Source: Candidatus Obscuribacterales bacterium
GTDB taxonomy: Bacteria; Cyanobacteriota; Vampirovibrionia; Obscuribacterales; Obscuribacteraceae
Length of the DNA: 64,000 nt
Assembly: GCA_019746975.1 (NCBI GenBank)
Contig: JAIERK010000086.1
Coordinates: 1 to 64,000, forward strand
Reading direction: 5' to 3'
Part shown: one piece after another, positions 44,872-55,173 of the stretch
Layout of the letters: each line of letters starts with the position of its first letter
Position numbering within the stretch: the first letter of the stretch is position 1
Notes under the pieces: model-generated
Seen by the model: only the letters and a program-made list of their open reading frames with translations
Told to the model about the DNA's origin: nothing
The model's database searches: none
Position numbers and translations under genes: made by a program

Positions 44872-46827
44872 ATGGCAAATGTTTTTTCGGAGAACCAAAG
44901 TGGAACTAGTTCCAGGTTCAGCAGGCGTGAGCATCTTCAGTCGTCGAGTTCTGATGTGGAAAGCGCCAATGCAAGTGATTCCCTGATTAGTCATTTGGAT
45001 GAATATGTCTCGCCCTGTGATTCTCGGAGAAGTACTTCGGAGGAAAACTGCGAGCAGGAGACTAAGAAGGAGGAGGACAAGCTCGAGGATAAGAAAACAG
45101 AAAACAAGTCCGAGGACAAGAAGGCTGACAACTTGCCCGAGGACAAGAAGGCCGAGAACAAGCCCGAGGATAAGAAGGCAGAAAACAAGTCCGAGGATAA
45201 GAAAGAGGAGCAATTGCCTGAGGACAAGAAAGCTGCGAACAAGCTCGCGGAGAAGCCGCTGAGCGAAGAAAAGATAGCCGGCAAACAAACGGGTGTAAAC
45301 AAAGAGATTGTGGTTGGACCTGAAGATTTAGCTCAGATCTCCGCTAAGCTCAATCCGAGGTTCAAACATTTGTCCAATGTTGAGCTGGAGAAAAGCTTGC
45401 TTGATTCACGAGACGCCAAAAATCTCGAGTCTGTCAAAGATATTTTTCAAGAGTTGATCAACCGATACGATTGCTGCTTGACGCCAAAAGGGCTGACTGA
45501 TTGCGTCTCTTCAATGGAAGTCATTTTACGAGCGCTCAAGGCGGGAAAAGAGGTGACGGACGGACCCAAGGACAACAAGGTTCTATCCGACGACAAACTC
45601 TCAGCCAGTCGTCGCTGGGCTTTCCACTCCGCAATCGCGGGCGATATGCAATCTTTAGACAAACAAGTTCAAGTTCGCTGGAGGTTCGCTCAATTCCTTG
45701 CGAAAGAAAATCAGTTCGCTGATGCCGAGAAGATGGCAATAGAAGCACGCGATAAGGCTGAGGTGTTGACCAAACCAATTGAAGTCAATGGTGTCAAGGT
45801 CAGCCCAATCGAATTGATGAAGAGAGAATCCACCCAATTGGTTGCCGATCTCATGAAAATTTCAGACCCTGAAAAGCGACAGGATATGCAGCGCATGAGC
45901 ATTTATCTGGCGGGAGAGGACGGCGCCGCGTCCTCTCCTATCGAGACGAACAGATTTCTCGCCCAACTTTATCTGGGTACGAAAGTGTTGCCTTCTTTCA
46001 ACTCGAAAGGAGAAGTTGACGGAGTTCGAGAAGTTCGGTTTGGAGCAACTTCGGCTTTCAAGGTGGACAAGGCTTATGAGTCTATTGAACGGGCTCGAAA
46101 ACACACGAAAGAAATTTTGGGTATCGATCCTCTCGACCCCGAGTCAACGAAAGTGATTCCGGGCATCGCTTGGTTGTTCAAAGGACTGGCACATGTTCTC
46201 GACAATCCAGAAGAGTACGATCTTTATCGTGATAAGGACGGCGATGGCAAACCAGACTTGATTCAAATGCATGAAGTGGAAAACATCAAGAAGGCTATTC
46301 ACACTAAAGGCACGCTTGCCAGTGTTGCCCTCGACGTTGGCGTATGGACTCTCGGGACCGCCGCAATGCGTCTGTCTCGCAACCCGAAAGTGCTGGCTGG
46401 GCTTGAGCGAAACCTTGGCAAGTATGCAATGAATGGCAAGTTGGCCACTCTATTGGCAGGTACCACCGCCGTTGGTGGTGGACTCGCTCTGAGGCATTAT
46501 GGATACAAGGCGGCTGTTGGATTGGATGAGACTTGGATTGATAGCGGGAGGCATACGATCGGTGCGTTTGCCGCTGGACACGCCTATAGAGCGCTCATAA
46601 AGCCATCCGTGGCGAAAATCTTCTTGGATGAGCCTACAAGAATTGCCGCTCGGACGTCCATGATCACAACGCCTGCCTTTGCCGTCGGGCTCGAGACTGT
46701 CGAGAGGAACAGGTTGCACAACATGCTCAGAAAAGCCCAAGATCCGATTGAGAACCAGCCCCGCCCTCAGGAAAAATATGGTCCGAAGGAACCGGAAGAG
46801 TTGGGCAAAAAGAAGAAAACCCCTTGA
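44872..46827 (+). CDS. EF-hand-like repeat-family protein, copy 1
   Basis: ATG 44872 (MANVFSEN) has AGGAG nine bases upstream and lines up with the start of copy 2, so the longer frame from 44701 is rejected. The 651-aa product has a short N-terminal segment (SLISHLDEYVSPCDSRR), a charged low-complexity part built of nine-residue EDKKAENK(P/S) repeats, and then a conserved core of about 500 aa. The core contains IEVNGVKVSPIELMKRES, an EF-hand-like loop DKDGDGKPDLIQ that could bind calcium, and two Gly/Ala-rich hydrophobic segments (VALDVGVWTLGTAAMRL, LLAGTTAVGGGLALRHYGY). No signal peptide is seen. The function is unknown. Confidence 0.85.
   Translation: MANVFSENQSGTSSRFSRREHLQSSSSDVESANASDSLISHLDEYVSPCDSRRSTSEENCEQETKKEEDKLEDKKTENKSEDKKADNLPEDKKAENKPEDKKAENKSEDKKEEQLPEDKKAANKLAEKPLSEEKIAGKQTGVNKEIVVGPEDLAQISAKLNPRFKHLSNVELEKSLLDSRDAKNLESVKDIFQELINRYDCCLTPKGLTDCVSSMEVILRALKAGKEVTDGPKDNKVLSDDKLSASRRWAFHSAIAGDMQSLDKQVQVRWRFAQFLAKENQFADAEKMAIEARDKAEVLTKPIEVNGVKVSPIELMKRESTQLVADLMKISDPEKRQDMQRMSIYLAGEDGAASSPIETNRFLAQLYLGTKVLPSFNSKGEVDGVREVRFGATSAFKVDKAYESIERARKHTKEILGIDPLDPESTKVIPGIAWLFKGLAHVLDNPEEYDLYRDKDGDGKPDLIQMHEVENIKKAIHTKGTLASVALDVGVWTLGTAAMRLSRNPKVLAGLERNLGKYAMNGKLATLLAGTTAVGGGLALRHYGYKAAVGLDETWIDSGRHTIGAFAAGHAYRALIKPSVAKIFLDEPTRIAARTSMITTPAFAVGLETVERNRLHNMLRKAQDPIENQPRPQEKYGPKEPEELGKKKKTP
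45085..45246 (+). repeat. 27-bp tandem repeat (six copies)
   Basis: Units beginning GAGGA(C/T)AAGAA start at 45085, 45112, 45139, 45166, 45193 and 45220. They encode nine-residue EDKKxxNKx repeats inside copy 1 of the EF-hand-like family. Confidence 0.88.
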
Positions 46828-46835
46828 CGCGCAGT

Positions 46836-46892
46836 ACGGCTATTGGTGGCGCGCTTGCGTTGAGACATCTCGGATGCAAGGAGGCGACTTGA
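46836..46892 (+). pseudogene. Remnant of a third EF-hand-like family copy
   Basis: Nine bases after the stop of copy 1, the frame reads TAIGGALALRHLGCKEAT and then a stop. This matches TAVGGGLALRHYGYKAAV in copies 1 and 2, both in protein and in DNA. The fragment has no start and is flanked by unrelated sequence, so it is a leftover of a deleted or recombined copy. Confidence 0.75.
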
Positions 46893-47086
46893 TTCCTCCA
46901 GAGGTAAAAAGAAAAGTCTGTCACAAGGTGACAGCCTTTCAGTCAGTGTTGTCGAGAGTCGGCGCCATTTCACTACTTCTTCTTCGGCTGAACTGAACCA
47001 CTTGCAATTATTCGTCAACACTTGGGTCCTACGATTTCTTTTCTTGAGGCGGCGTTCCGTGCCGTTGTTGTAGAGGAGTAATCGTT

Positions 47087-49117
47087 ATGGGAAGTTTTAA
47101 TGCAGAGTTCGATGCGTCAACCGGCGCCTCTTGCGGTTTTGTCTCGAAATGCCCGATGGAGAATTCGTCTGACAAGACGGATCAGATCAGCGACGACGAA
47201 ACCAGCGGCGCCTTGATCAACCGAGTCGAGGAGTATCGCGCGCCCTGTGAATCGCGGACACCTGCTTTTGGATCAGAGGCAGAGGAAAAACAGGAGACCA
47301 AAAACGCAGCAGAGGACAAGCAGCAAGAGACGAAACAACAAGAGGACAAGCAACAGGAGACCAAGCAACAGGAGATCAAGAAGACAGCGGATACGCAACA
47401 GGTGACAAAAAAGTCGGAGGACAAGCAGCTGCAGACGACAAAAGCTGAGGACAGGCCAGTTGAAAAAAAGGCGGACAAGGCTGGCAAACCTCCGCAGCCA
47501 GCTGACAAACAAGCGGACAAAGATGTCAAACAGCCAGCCGAAAAACAAGCTTTCGTCGTGTCCGAAATGGTGCCGATACCTGCCGATGTAAAGCAGATTG
47601 CCTCCAGGCTCAATCCGAAATTCAAAGATCTGACCACCGCCCAGTTGTACAAGCGGCTGAGTGAGAGGACTACTGACACGCGAGATGTCGATGCGGCTAA
47701 AGATGTTTTTCGCGAGCTCATCAATCGCTACGACTTGACCCTTCCCCCGAGTTCAATGTCTGCGAACATCTCGACGATAGAGCTCGTTTCGCGCGCCCTC
47801 AAAGATGGCAAGACGGTAACTGACAGACCGAACGGATCCAAAGTGCTCTCGGATGAGAGTCTGTCTTCTAGCCGCCGTTGGAACTATCACGTTCTGGTGG
47901 CATCCGATCTGGAGACCTTGAACTTACAAGTTGCAACCAGATTGAATTTCGCACAATTCCTTGCCAGTACTGGACAGTATGCTGACGCCGAAAAAATGGG
48001 GATAGAGGCTCGAGATAAGGCTGAGGTGTTGACCAAACCTATTGAAGTCAATGGTGTCAAAGTCAGTCCTATTGAATTGATGAAACGCGAATCCAAGCAA
48101 TTAGTCGCTGATCTCCTCAAGATTTCCGATCCGGTAAAGCGACAGGATATGCAGCGAATGAGCATCTACCTTAATGGCGAGGACGGTGCCGCACAAAGTC
48201 CGATTTCGACGAACCGATTCCTTGCCCTTCTATATCTTGGCACCAAGGTTGTTTCCACTCCGGGCAAAGGAGAATTTGCTGACCAACAAGTTCTCTTCGG
48301 GCAGACATCAGCTTTCAAGGTTAATAAGGCTTACGACGCTGCTGAGCGCGCTCGCAAATATTCGAAGGAGATTCTGGGAATTGATCCACTCGATCCGAAG
48401 AATGCAAAGGAAAATCCTTCGGTGGCTTCGTTGTTTGGTGGACTTACAGAAGTCCTTGATAATCCAGAAAAGTACAATATTTACAAAGATGAAAATGGCG
48501 ATGGCAAACCCGATTTGATTCAAATCCATGAAGTGGAAAACATAAAAAGAGCCATCCACAACAATAGCGATTTGACGAGTATCCTTCTAGATCTTGGTGT
48601 TATGACTCTAGGGACTGCCGCAATTAGTTTGTCACGAAATCCGAAGGTCCTTGCTGCTTTCGAGAGGAACCTTGGCAAGTTTGCGTTTAACGGCAAAATG
48701 GCCAAAGTTGTCGCGGGAACCACCGCCGTTGGTGGCGGACTCGCCCTCCGGCATTACGGGTATAAATCTCTGGTTGGATTAGACGAGCACTGGTCGGATA
48801 GCGCCCTACACACGGCCGGTGCGCTATCCGCCGGGGTCGCGTACAAGTTGTTGTTTGGCCACTCCATCACCGCTAAACCCTTTGTGGTACCACCACCCAC
48901 TTTGATCAAGCAGGCATCCGAGGTCGCGCGCAGGGCCAGTATTGCCGGATTGGTAACAGCTACCGGCATGCTTACAGCAGAAGAGTTTGCGCAGAGGAAC
49001 CGATTTCATAACATGCTCAAGAAGGCTCAACAACCAATTGAGAACGAAGCGCTTCCAACTCAGAAAGTTGATGACACCAAGCAACCGAAGGAAGAGAAGG
49101 AAAAGAAAAAGCCCTGA
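47087..49117 (+). CDS. EF-hand-like repeat-family protein, copy 2
   Basis: A 676-aa paralogue of the gene at 44872. ATG 47087 has AGGAG eight bases upstream. It has the same plan: N-terminal motif LINRVEEYRAPCESR, a charged segment (here rich in KQQETKQQ and DKQ units), then the core with ISxxRLNPKFKDL-like opening, IEVNGVKVSPIELMKRES, the loop DENGDGKPDLIQ and TTAVGGGLALRHYGYKS. Over 31 residues around KPIEVNGVKV the two proteins are identical and the DNA differs at only a few third positions, implying recent duplication or gene conversion. No enzyme motif is seen. Confidence 0.85.
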   Translation: MGSFNAEFDASTGASCGFVSKCPMENSSDKTDQISDDETSGALINRVEEYRAPCESRTPAFGSEAEEKQETKNAAEDKQQETKQQEDKQQETKQQEIKKTADTQQVTKKSEDKQLQTTKAEDRPVEKKADKAGKPPQPADKQADKDVKQPAEKQAFVVSEMVPIPADVKQIASRLNPKFKDLTTAQLYKRLSERTTDTRDVDAAKDVFRELINRYDLTLPPSSMSANISTIELVSRALKDGKTVTDRPNGSKVLSDESLSSSRRWNYHVLVASDLETLNLQVATRLNFAQFLASTGQYADAEKMGIEARDKAEVLTKPIEVNGVKVSPIELMKRESKQLVADLLKISDPVKRQDMQRMSIYLNGEDGAAQSPISTNRFLALLYLGTKVVSTPGKGEFADQQVLFGQTSAFKVNKAYDAAERARKYSKEILGIDPLDPKNAKENPSVASLFGGLTEVLDNPEKYNIYKDENGDGKPDLIQIHEVENIKRAIHNNSDLTSILLDLGVMTLGTAAISLSRNPKVLAAFERNLGKFAFNGKMAKVVAGTTAVGGGLALRHYGYKSLVGLDEHWSDSALHTAGALSAGVAYKLLFGHSITAKPFVVPPPTLIKQASEVARRASIAGLVTATGMLTAEEFAQRNRFHNMLKKAQQPIENEALPTQKVDDTKQPKEEKEKKKP

Positions 49118-49276
49118 TCACAATTGCCGAGGAGCCGATGTCCGGGTGCAGCAAGTGAGCTTGGCATCGGAAGTTGTCGTGGTTCGAGTGAAGGCGCACG
49201 GTAACGGCCGCTAGCCGGCACCCGACGCAAAAATCTGCGCGTGATGCTGAGCAACCTTGTGTTGATGCAAAGAAAA

Positions 49277-49308
49277 AAAGAACGGCTGCCATGTGGCGGC
49301 CGTTCTTT
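49277..49308 (-). terminator. Rho-independent terminator of the xerC/D gene
   Basis: AAAGAACGGC (49277-49286) pairs with GCCGTTCTTT (49299-49308), with an inner GCC/GGC. On the minus strand the stem is followed by seven Ts. It lies 21 bp after the recombinase stop and may also stop plus-strand transcription. Confidence 0.85.
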
Positions 49309-49328
49309 GAAATGCCGTTAACGAGAGT

Positions 49329-50411
49329 CTATGCGCGTGGGTGCGTATTGGAGTAGACCCGTCTCAACCGATCGAGACTAACGTGTGTGTAGATTTGCGT
49401 GGTATTAATCGTGGTGTGCCCAAGAAGATCTTGGACGACTCGCAAATCTGCTCCACCCTCGAGAAGGTGTGTCGCGAACGTGTGTCTGAGGGTATGTGGC
49501 GTGATCTGCTTTTCGATCTTCGCCTTCTTGGCATACTTCAAAACTACCCTGTGTACCGAGCGTGATGACAAGCGCGTTGCTTGCCGACTTACGAATAGCG
49601 GGCTTTCCGCCTGAGGCGTTCTACCGCCGGCCAGCTTCGGCCAGTATTCGTTGAGGTATTTGCGGAGCCAGGCATTGGCGCTCTGGTTAAGAAGCACTAC
49701 GCGCTCCTTGCTACCCTTGCCGGTGACGCGCATCTCCATGGCTTCCTGGTTGTAGTCATGCACTTTCAGGCTGCACAACTCGCTGACACGCATTCCGGTA
49801 GCGTAGAGCACTTCCATGAGCGCTCGATCTCGCACACCAAGAACAGACATGTCAGGTGCGAGCAATAAACGCACGACCTCATCTCGATCGAGGCAGGAAG
49901 GCAATTTTCGTGTCAACTTTGGTCCGCGAACGAGACGGGAAGGATCCTCGTCAATCAACTGCTCCCGCCGAAGATACTTGTAAAAACTGCGAATTGCCGA
50001 GATTTTCCGAGCTACTGTCGGACGGCTGTATTGCTCCTGGATTTGACGAATGTATGTTTTCAAGCCTTCAGCTTCGAGCCAGGAAGCGCTCTTGGATTCA
50101 GCCTCGTCTGCGGGCTGAGGTGCTGCTGGAATACTGGAGAGAGAAGAAGAAAACGATGGTTGTCCAAAGGCATCGTTTGGCCGAAATGCAATTTCGCTCT
50201 GCATGGCAGGCTTAGTAGCTCCAGGCTCGGTTGGATTGCTTGTACTATCGATTAGCTGCCTAAGGTCGTTGAGGTACGCGCGTATGGTGTGCGACGAATA
50301 GTTACGCTCCACCTCCAGATAACCTGCAAACTGATCTAGCCAGGTAAGTGCCCCTTGTTGCCCATTCACGATTGACCGACTTTCTAGTAATTGAGATCTC
50401 GCATCACACAC
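49329..50411 (-). CDS. XerC/XerD-type tyrosine recombinase with an N-domain insert
   Basis: Up to 360 aa, starting with GTG 50411 (GTG 50369 is also possible). The SAM-like N-domain (FAGYLEVERNYSSHTIRAYL) is interrupted by about 55 disordered residues (SNPTEPGATKP...ADEAESKSAS) before resuming at LKTYIRQIQEQYSRPTVARK. The catalytic domain has the full set: Arg in YATGMRVSEL, Lys in GKGSKERVV, HTLRHTFATH, LGHTTINTTQIYTHV. It would resolve chromosome dimers at dif. Chromosomal context beside rpoB suggests the housekeeping enzyme; whether it is XerC or XerD is open. Confidence 0.93.
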   Translation of the reverse strand: MCDARSQLLESRSIVNGQQGALTWLDQFAGYLEVERNYSSHTIRAYLNDLRQLIDSTSNPTEPGATKPAMQSEIAFRPNDAFGQPSFSSSLSSIPAAPQPADEAESKSASWLEAEGLKTYIRQIQEQYSRPTVARKISAIRSFYKYLRREQLIDEDPSRLVRGPKLTRKLPSCLDRDEVVRLLLAPDMSVLGVRDRALMEVLYATGMRVSELCSLKVHDYNQEAMEMRVTGKGSKERVVLLNQSANAWLRKYLNEYWPKLAGGRTPQAESPLFVSRQATRLSSRSVHRVVLKYAKKAKIEKQITPHTLRHTFATHLLEGGADLRVVQDLLGHTTINTTQIYTHVSLDRLRRVYSNTHPRA

Positions 50412-50769
50412 ACATTATTATGAGAAGTTAGCAAAGATTGTAAAGCCCCCCAGACTCTTGATTTGGAGATATCAAGTGAATTTTGAGCATGACATCACCG
50501 GTAGTGACTAATTGAAGATCCAGTCAGGTAGCGGAACCAACATGTTCAGCTTCAACGGATTTATTTCCTCGCCCTACGCAAAAAATCTTCGCGCAAAATT
50601 CCGAAGATTGGGTTGCAAAGTGAAGGTGCGTTAAGAAATTGGTGCTCTGTTTTCAAATGACAACTCTTCGAGTCGATCGGATTGTTATGCAATGCGAAGC
50701 TACCGGTACACAACGTTAAGCAACGCAACGCGCGGACCCAGATTTCATTTTAAGAATCGACAATTTTGA
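50412..50769. other. Intergenic stretch between the recombinase and tRNA-Sec
   Basis: No gene is supported. It presumably contains the minus-strand promoter of the recombinase gene, which I cannot place. Confidence 0.45.
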
Positions 50770-50865
50770 CGGGGATGCGTGGGAATCGAACCCACCCAGG
50801 ATAGCGTTTCTCTACCCCGCAACGGTTTTGAAGACCGCACGCCACACCAGCAGCGCTCCATCCCC
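50770..50865 (-). tRNA. selC: tRNA-Sec (UCA anticodon)
   Basis: Read on the minus strand, a 96-nt tRNA with an acceptor GGGGATG/CATCCCC, an anticodon arm GCGGT-CTTCAAA-ACCGT (anticodon TCA), a long variable arm of about 20 nt, a T arm GTGGG-TTCGATT-CCCAC and discriminator G. The TCA anticodon, long extra arm and unusual length are those of selenocysteine tRNA, which decodes UGA at SECIS-marked sites. CCA is not encoded. selA, selB and selD are not in the window. Confidence 0.93.
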
Positions 50866-51234
50866 ACCACAATCGATTGTATCTTCAATCGACCTCCAAC
50901 AACCGGCGAGATGCAGTTTTTTTGTTCGTAGAAAGGCTATAAACAGCTGCAATTATGCAGAATAGTTAAGAATGTTTAATAGATATGCGGTTTATCGGTC
51001 AGATTGAGGCAATAATGAAAACGAGTTATGAATTTCCGACATGTTCATGCTCGCTGCCTTTTGGCGCATTAGCGAAACTTAAGTTAATTCCGCTTTGTCT
51101 TGGTCTGCTTTATGTTTCCCTACAATTCAGTTGACAATACAATACTCTCTACTTATAGTTGCTGCTCCGTGCCCATTTTAGGCATCTGCAATTGCTTTGT
51201 CGATTTTGTCCAGCCAGAATACCAGAGGTAACCG
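50866..51234. other. Divergent region between tRNA-Sec and rpoB
   Basis: A TACAAT on the minus strand (complement of 50876-50881), placed to start transcription a few bases before the tRNA, is its best -10 candidate. The rpoB promoter lies at 51131-51159. The ribosomal genes rplJ and rplL, which often precede rpoB, are not directly upstream. Confidence 0.5.
51131..51159 (+). promoter_or_regulatory. rpoB operon promoter (sigma-70 type)
   Basis: TTGACA (51131-51136) and TATAGT (51154-51159) are separated by exactly 17 bp, giving a predicted start near 51166 and a leader of about 70 nt. This is the clearest consensus promoter in the window. Confidence 0.8.
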
Positions 51235-54200
51235 ATGGCTTTAGAGTTGTCTGAGCGCGTCCGAACCTTCGGAGTCGGTGGTTCGCGCATATCCGATTTG
51301 CCCGACCTTGCCGAGATCCAGAAGGCTTCGTTCCGCTGGTTCATTGAAGAAGGTTTAGCGGAAGAGCTGAAGGCTTTCAGTCCCATCAAGGACTACACAG
51401 GAAGGCTTGAGCTCCATTTCTTGACGAATTATTCGTTCGAGGATCACACTGAGCCGAACAAACCCAAAACTCCCGAGGAAGCTCGGGCGCTTGATGCGAG
51501 CTTTACGAAGAAGCTCCGTATTCAGATGCGCCTTGTCAATCGCGAGATGGGCGAGATAAAGGAGCAGGAGATCTACGTCGGCGACATCCCGATGATGACC
51601 GACCGCGGTACATTCATTATTAATGGAGCCGAGCGGGTCATCGTTTCGCAGATCGTTCGTAGTCCCGGCATCTACTACAAGCGTGACGTAGACACGAACG
51701 GTAAGCGTACGTTCTCGGCGACGCTCATCCCCAACCGGGGCGCCTGGCTCAAGTTCGAAACCGATTCCAACGACATCATCTACGTCAAGATCGACAAGAA
51801 TCGTAAGCTGCCTGCAACCACGCTATTGAGAGCGCTTGGCTACACTGACTCGGAGATGGAAACAATCTTCCGTCATCACGATTTCCTTAAGAAGACTCTT
51901 GAAAAGGACAGCAACAAGACTCGCGAAGAATCCCTTATAGAGGTATACAGAAAGCTTCGTCCAGGTGACCCTCCGTCTGTCGCCGGTGGTCAAAGCATTC
52001 TTGATAGCCGCTTCTTTGATGACAAGCGTTATGACCTCGGTCGTGTCGGCCGTTATAAGCTCAACAAGAAGCTCGCTCTCAACGTTCAGGAAGTGCATCG
52101 CACACTGACGCCTGAAGACATCGTCGCTGCTGTTGACTATCTGATCGCGCTCAACTTCGACGAAGGTCAGGTAGATGATATCGATCACCTTGGCAACAGA
52201 AGAATTCGCTCCGTCGGAGAATTGCTTCAGAACCAATTCCGTATCGGTCTAACTCGTCTCGAGAGAATCGTCAGAGAGCGTATGACCCTGCAAGATGCAG
52301 ATACTCTTACGCCTGCCAACCTTCTGAATACAAAACCTCTCGTTGCTGCTATCCGCGAATTCTTCGGATCCTCGCAGCTCTCACAGTTCATGGACCAAAC
52401 CAATCCGCTGGCAGAACTTACTCACAAGCGCAGACTATCAGCGCTTGGACCTGGTGGACTATCCAGAGAACGTGCTGGATTCGCGGTTCGCGATATTCAC
52501 CCCAGCCACTATGGAAGAATTTGCCCGGTAGAAACTCCTGAAGGCCCGAACGCAGGTCTTATCGGATCTCTGGCTACCCATGCCCGGGTTAACGCATACG
52601 GCTTCATCGAAACACCGTACTGGAAGGTCGAAAACGGCATCGTTACGACCAAGAAGGACTACCTCACCGCCGACGAAGAAGACAGATTCCGCGTCGCACC
52701 AGGTGATGTGTCGGTTAACGAAGACGGTACGTTTGCAGTCGAGTCGATTCCAGTTCGATACAAAGCAGAGTTCATCCAAAACACACCAGACGAAGTCGAC
52801 TATAAAGGCGTAAGCCCGATTCAGATCGTCTCCGTCGGAACGGCGCTGATTCCCTTCCTCGAGCACGATGACGCTAACCGAGCGCTCATGGGCTCGAACA
52901 TGCAACGTCAGTCTGTGCCATTGGTCCAGACTGAAAGAGCGATGGTGACCACCGGTATCGAAAAGCAGGCTGCTAAAGATTCCGGGATGGTGATCGTTGC
53001 CGATGTCGAGGGCAAGGTCGAATACGTGACTGCTAACGCAATTCACATTCGCACCGCTGACAAGCGGTTGGTGAAGTACAGACTCAACAAGTTCCAACGC
53101 TCCAACCAGGACACCTGTCTCAACCAGAAGCCGATAGTCAATGTCGGCGACAACGTCGAGCCTGGTCAGATCATCGCCGACGGTGCTGCCACCAAGAGTG
53201 GTGAACTGGCGGTAGGACGCAACCTGCTCGTGGCATTCATGCCGTGGGAAGGCTACAACTTTGAAGACGCGATCTTAATCAGTCAACGTCTCGTTTATGA
53301 CGAAGTAATGACCTCCATCCACATTGAAAAGCTGGAGATTGACGCCCGATCGACAAAACTCGGTCCGGAAGAAATTACCCGCGAAGTGCCTAACGTATCT
53401 GAAGAGTCGCTCAGGCACCTTGATGAGAATGGTATTGTTCGAGTCGGTTCGCGCGTCTATCCTGACGACATTCTGGTAGGCAAGATTACTCCGAAAGGTG
53501 AATCCGAACACCCACCAGAAGAGAAGCTGCTTCGCGCCATATTCGGCGAAAAGGCACGCGATGTACGCGACAACTCACTGCGCGTTCCGCACGGTGAAGG
53601 CGGTCGTGTCGTAGACGTCAAAGTCTTTGACCGTGAAAAAGGCGACGAATTGCCGCCGGTAGCCAACAAAGTCGTGCGTGTTTATATCGCTCAAAAACGT
53701 AAGATCTCGGTCGGCGACAAAGTTGCTGGACGTCACGGTAACAAAGGTATCGTCGCTAAGATTCTCGCCCTCGAAGACATGCCGTACCTGCCAGATGGCA
53801 CACCAGTCGACATCGTACTCAATCCACTGGGCGTGCCTAGCCGTATGAACGTAGGTCAGACCTTCGAGACCTTGCTCGGTTTTGCAGGTATGCTTACCGG
53901 ACAACGCTACGAAGTGCCACCATTCGATGAAATGTTCAAGCCTGAAGCTTCGAGCGTGCTGGTGCACGAAGAGCTAGCTAAGGGCAAACACAAGCAGGGT
54001 GCTCACTGGGTAGCCGACAATGGCAAAGTCACCCTCTATGACGGCAGAACCGGAGATGCTTTCGATAGTCCGGTTACGGTCGGCAAGATCTACATGATGA
54101 AGCTCGTGCACCTTGTCGACGACAAGATTCACGCTCGCTCCACTGGACCGTACAGCTTGGTTACGCAACAGCCGCTCGGCGGTAAAGCGCAATTCGGCGG

Positions 54201-55083
54201 TCAGCGTCTGGGAGAGATGGAGTGCTGGGCACTGGAAGCGTTCGGTGCAGCCTATTCGCTGCAGGAGATGTTGACCATCAAGTCCGATGACGTTAACGGC
54301 CGCTCCAAGGCATACGAATCGATCGTCAAAGGCGAAAACCTCAAGCGTCCCGGTATTCCGGAGTCGTTCAAGGTTCTTGTTAGAGAACTGCAGTCGATCG
54401 GACTCGATGTGTCTGTAGCAAAACGTACTCGCGACGGACATGAAATCGAAGTCGATCTTATGACCGAAGTGGAAGATGCGCGTCCACGCGGATTGAGACG
54501 TCTCTCGCCGATTGAACTCGGCATGGGCGAACTCGGTCACGAAGCGGTGGTTCCTTCGGCAGCAATGGCACTTGAAGGAATGAGCGGTCTCACGCCAATT
54601 GGAGGACGCGATCCATCCCTTGCGAATGTAACCGAGGGACTGGCATCTGCCGGACTCCCCGGCAGCGGATCTGGAATGATCCCGCCTCTACCTGGTCACA
54701 AGCTGGTCGGTGGAAGTGGTGTCATATCTGGTGCGGAAAGCGCAGTCTCTGGATTGGTGCAGACTGGTGGTCCCGATGATGAATCCGACTTGATCGGATT
54801 TGGAACGACCGATTACACGGAACCGAGAAAGACCAAGCAAGTCTCCTACGGAATTGAAGCCGACGAAGCCAACGTCTATTCCGACGATGACGAAGAAGGC
54901 GAAGAGGAGACCGAAACAGTTCCGCGCAAACGGAAGTTCGAGGCGGCTGCTACTGACGAGGAAGAATCCTCCGAAGAAGAAGCTGAAGAAGAATGGGAAG
55001 ATCCCGAAGCGGAAGAAGACGTCGCTCCAGTTGGCGAAGATGATGAAGAAGACGAAGACTGGTCCGAAGGGGACGAAGCATAG
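51235..55083 (+). CDS. rpoB: DNA-directed RNA polymerase subunit beta
   Basis: A 1282-aa RpoB. Recognisable blocks include the N-terminal [14 protein letters not shown], the rifampicin-region segment [27 protein letters not shown] followed by [21 protein letters not shown], and the C-terminal [26 protein letters not shown] 51235 follows AGAGGTAACCG. After the normal end of the protein (about residue 1100-1120) there is an unusual tail: a Gly/Pro-rich part and then about 75 residues that are almost all Asp and Glu. It is the first gene of the operon with rpoC1 and rpoC2, 90 bp before rpoC1. Confidence 0.98.
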   Translation: MALELSERVRTFGVGGSRISDLPDLAEIQKASFRWFIEEGLAEELKAFSPIKDYTGRLELHFLTNYSFEDHTEPNKPKTPEEARALDASFTKKLRIQMRLVNREMGEIKEQEIYVGDIPMMTDRGTFIINGAERVIVSQIVRSPGIYYKRDVDTNGKRTFSATLIPNRGAWLKFETDSNDIIYVKIDKNRKLPATTLLRALGYTDSEMETIFRHHDFLKKTLEKDSNKTREESLIEVYRKLRPGDPPSVAGGQSILDSRFFDDKRYDLGRVGRYKLNKKLALNVQEVHRTLTPEDIVAAVDYLIALNFDEGQVDDIDHLGNRRIRSVGELLQNQFRIGLTRLERIVRERMTLQDADTLTPANLLNTKPLVAAIREFFGSSQLSQFMDQTNPLAELTHKRRLSALGPGGLSRERAGFAVRDIHPSHYGRICPVETPEGPNAGLIGSLATHARVNAYGFIETPYWKVENGIVTTKKDYLTADEEDRFRVAPGDVSVNEDGTFAVESIPVRYKAEFIQNTPDEVDYKGVSPIQIVSVGTALIPFLEHDDANRALMGSNMQRQSVPLVQTERAMVTTGIEKQAAKDSGMVIVADVEGKVEYVTANAIHIRTADKRLVKYRLNKFQRSNQDTCLNQKPIVNVGDNVEPGQIIADGAATKSGELAVGRNLLVAFMPWEGYNFEDAILISQRLVYDEVMTSIHIEKLEIDARSTKLGPEEITREVPNVSEESLRHLDENGIVRVGSRVYPDDILVGKITPKGESEHPPEEKLLRAIFGEKARDVRDNSLRVPHGEGGRVVDVKVFDREKGDELPPVANKVVRVYIAQKRKISVGDKVAGRHGNKGIVAKILALEDMPYLPDGTPVDIVLNPLGVPSRMNVGQTFETLLGFAGMLTGQRYEVPPFDEMFKPEASSVLVHEELAKGKHKQGAHWVADNGKVTLYDGRTGDAFDSPVTVGKIYMMKLVHLVDDKIHARSTGPYSLVTQQPLGGKAQFGGQRLGEMECWALEAFGAAYSLQEMLTIKSDDVNGRSKAYESIVKGENLKRPGIPESFKVLVRELQSIGLDVSVAKRTRDGHEIEVDLMTEVEDARPRGLRRLSPIELGMGELGHEAVVPSAAMALEGMSGLTPIGGRDPSLANVTEGLASAGLPGSGSGMIPPLPGHKLVGGSGVISGAESAVSGLVQTGGPDDESDLIGFGTTDYTEPRKTKQVSYGIEADEANVYSDDDEEGEEETETVPRKRKFEAAATDEEESSEEEAEEEWEDPEAEEDVAPVGEDDEEDEDWSEGDEA

Positions 55084-55173
55084 TCCCTTTATCGACCGCG
55101 TTTTTCTGACAGTTTGAGTATTGAGATAAGTAATGGCGACATCGCCATGCCGTAAGGAGGTCTCACGACTATA

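Noticed and set aside
47182-47724. Cys/Ser-rich minus-strand frame opposite the second EF-hand-like gene
   Set aside because: It is the antisense reading of the Lys/Gln/Glu-rich repeats.
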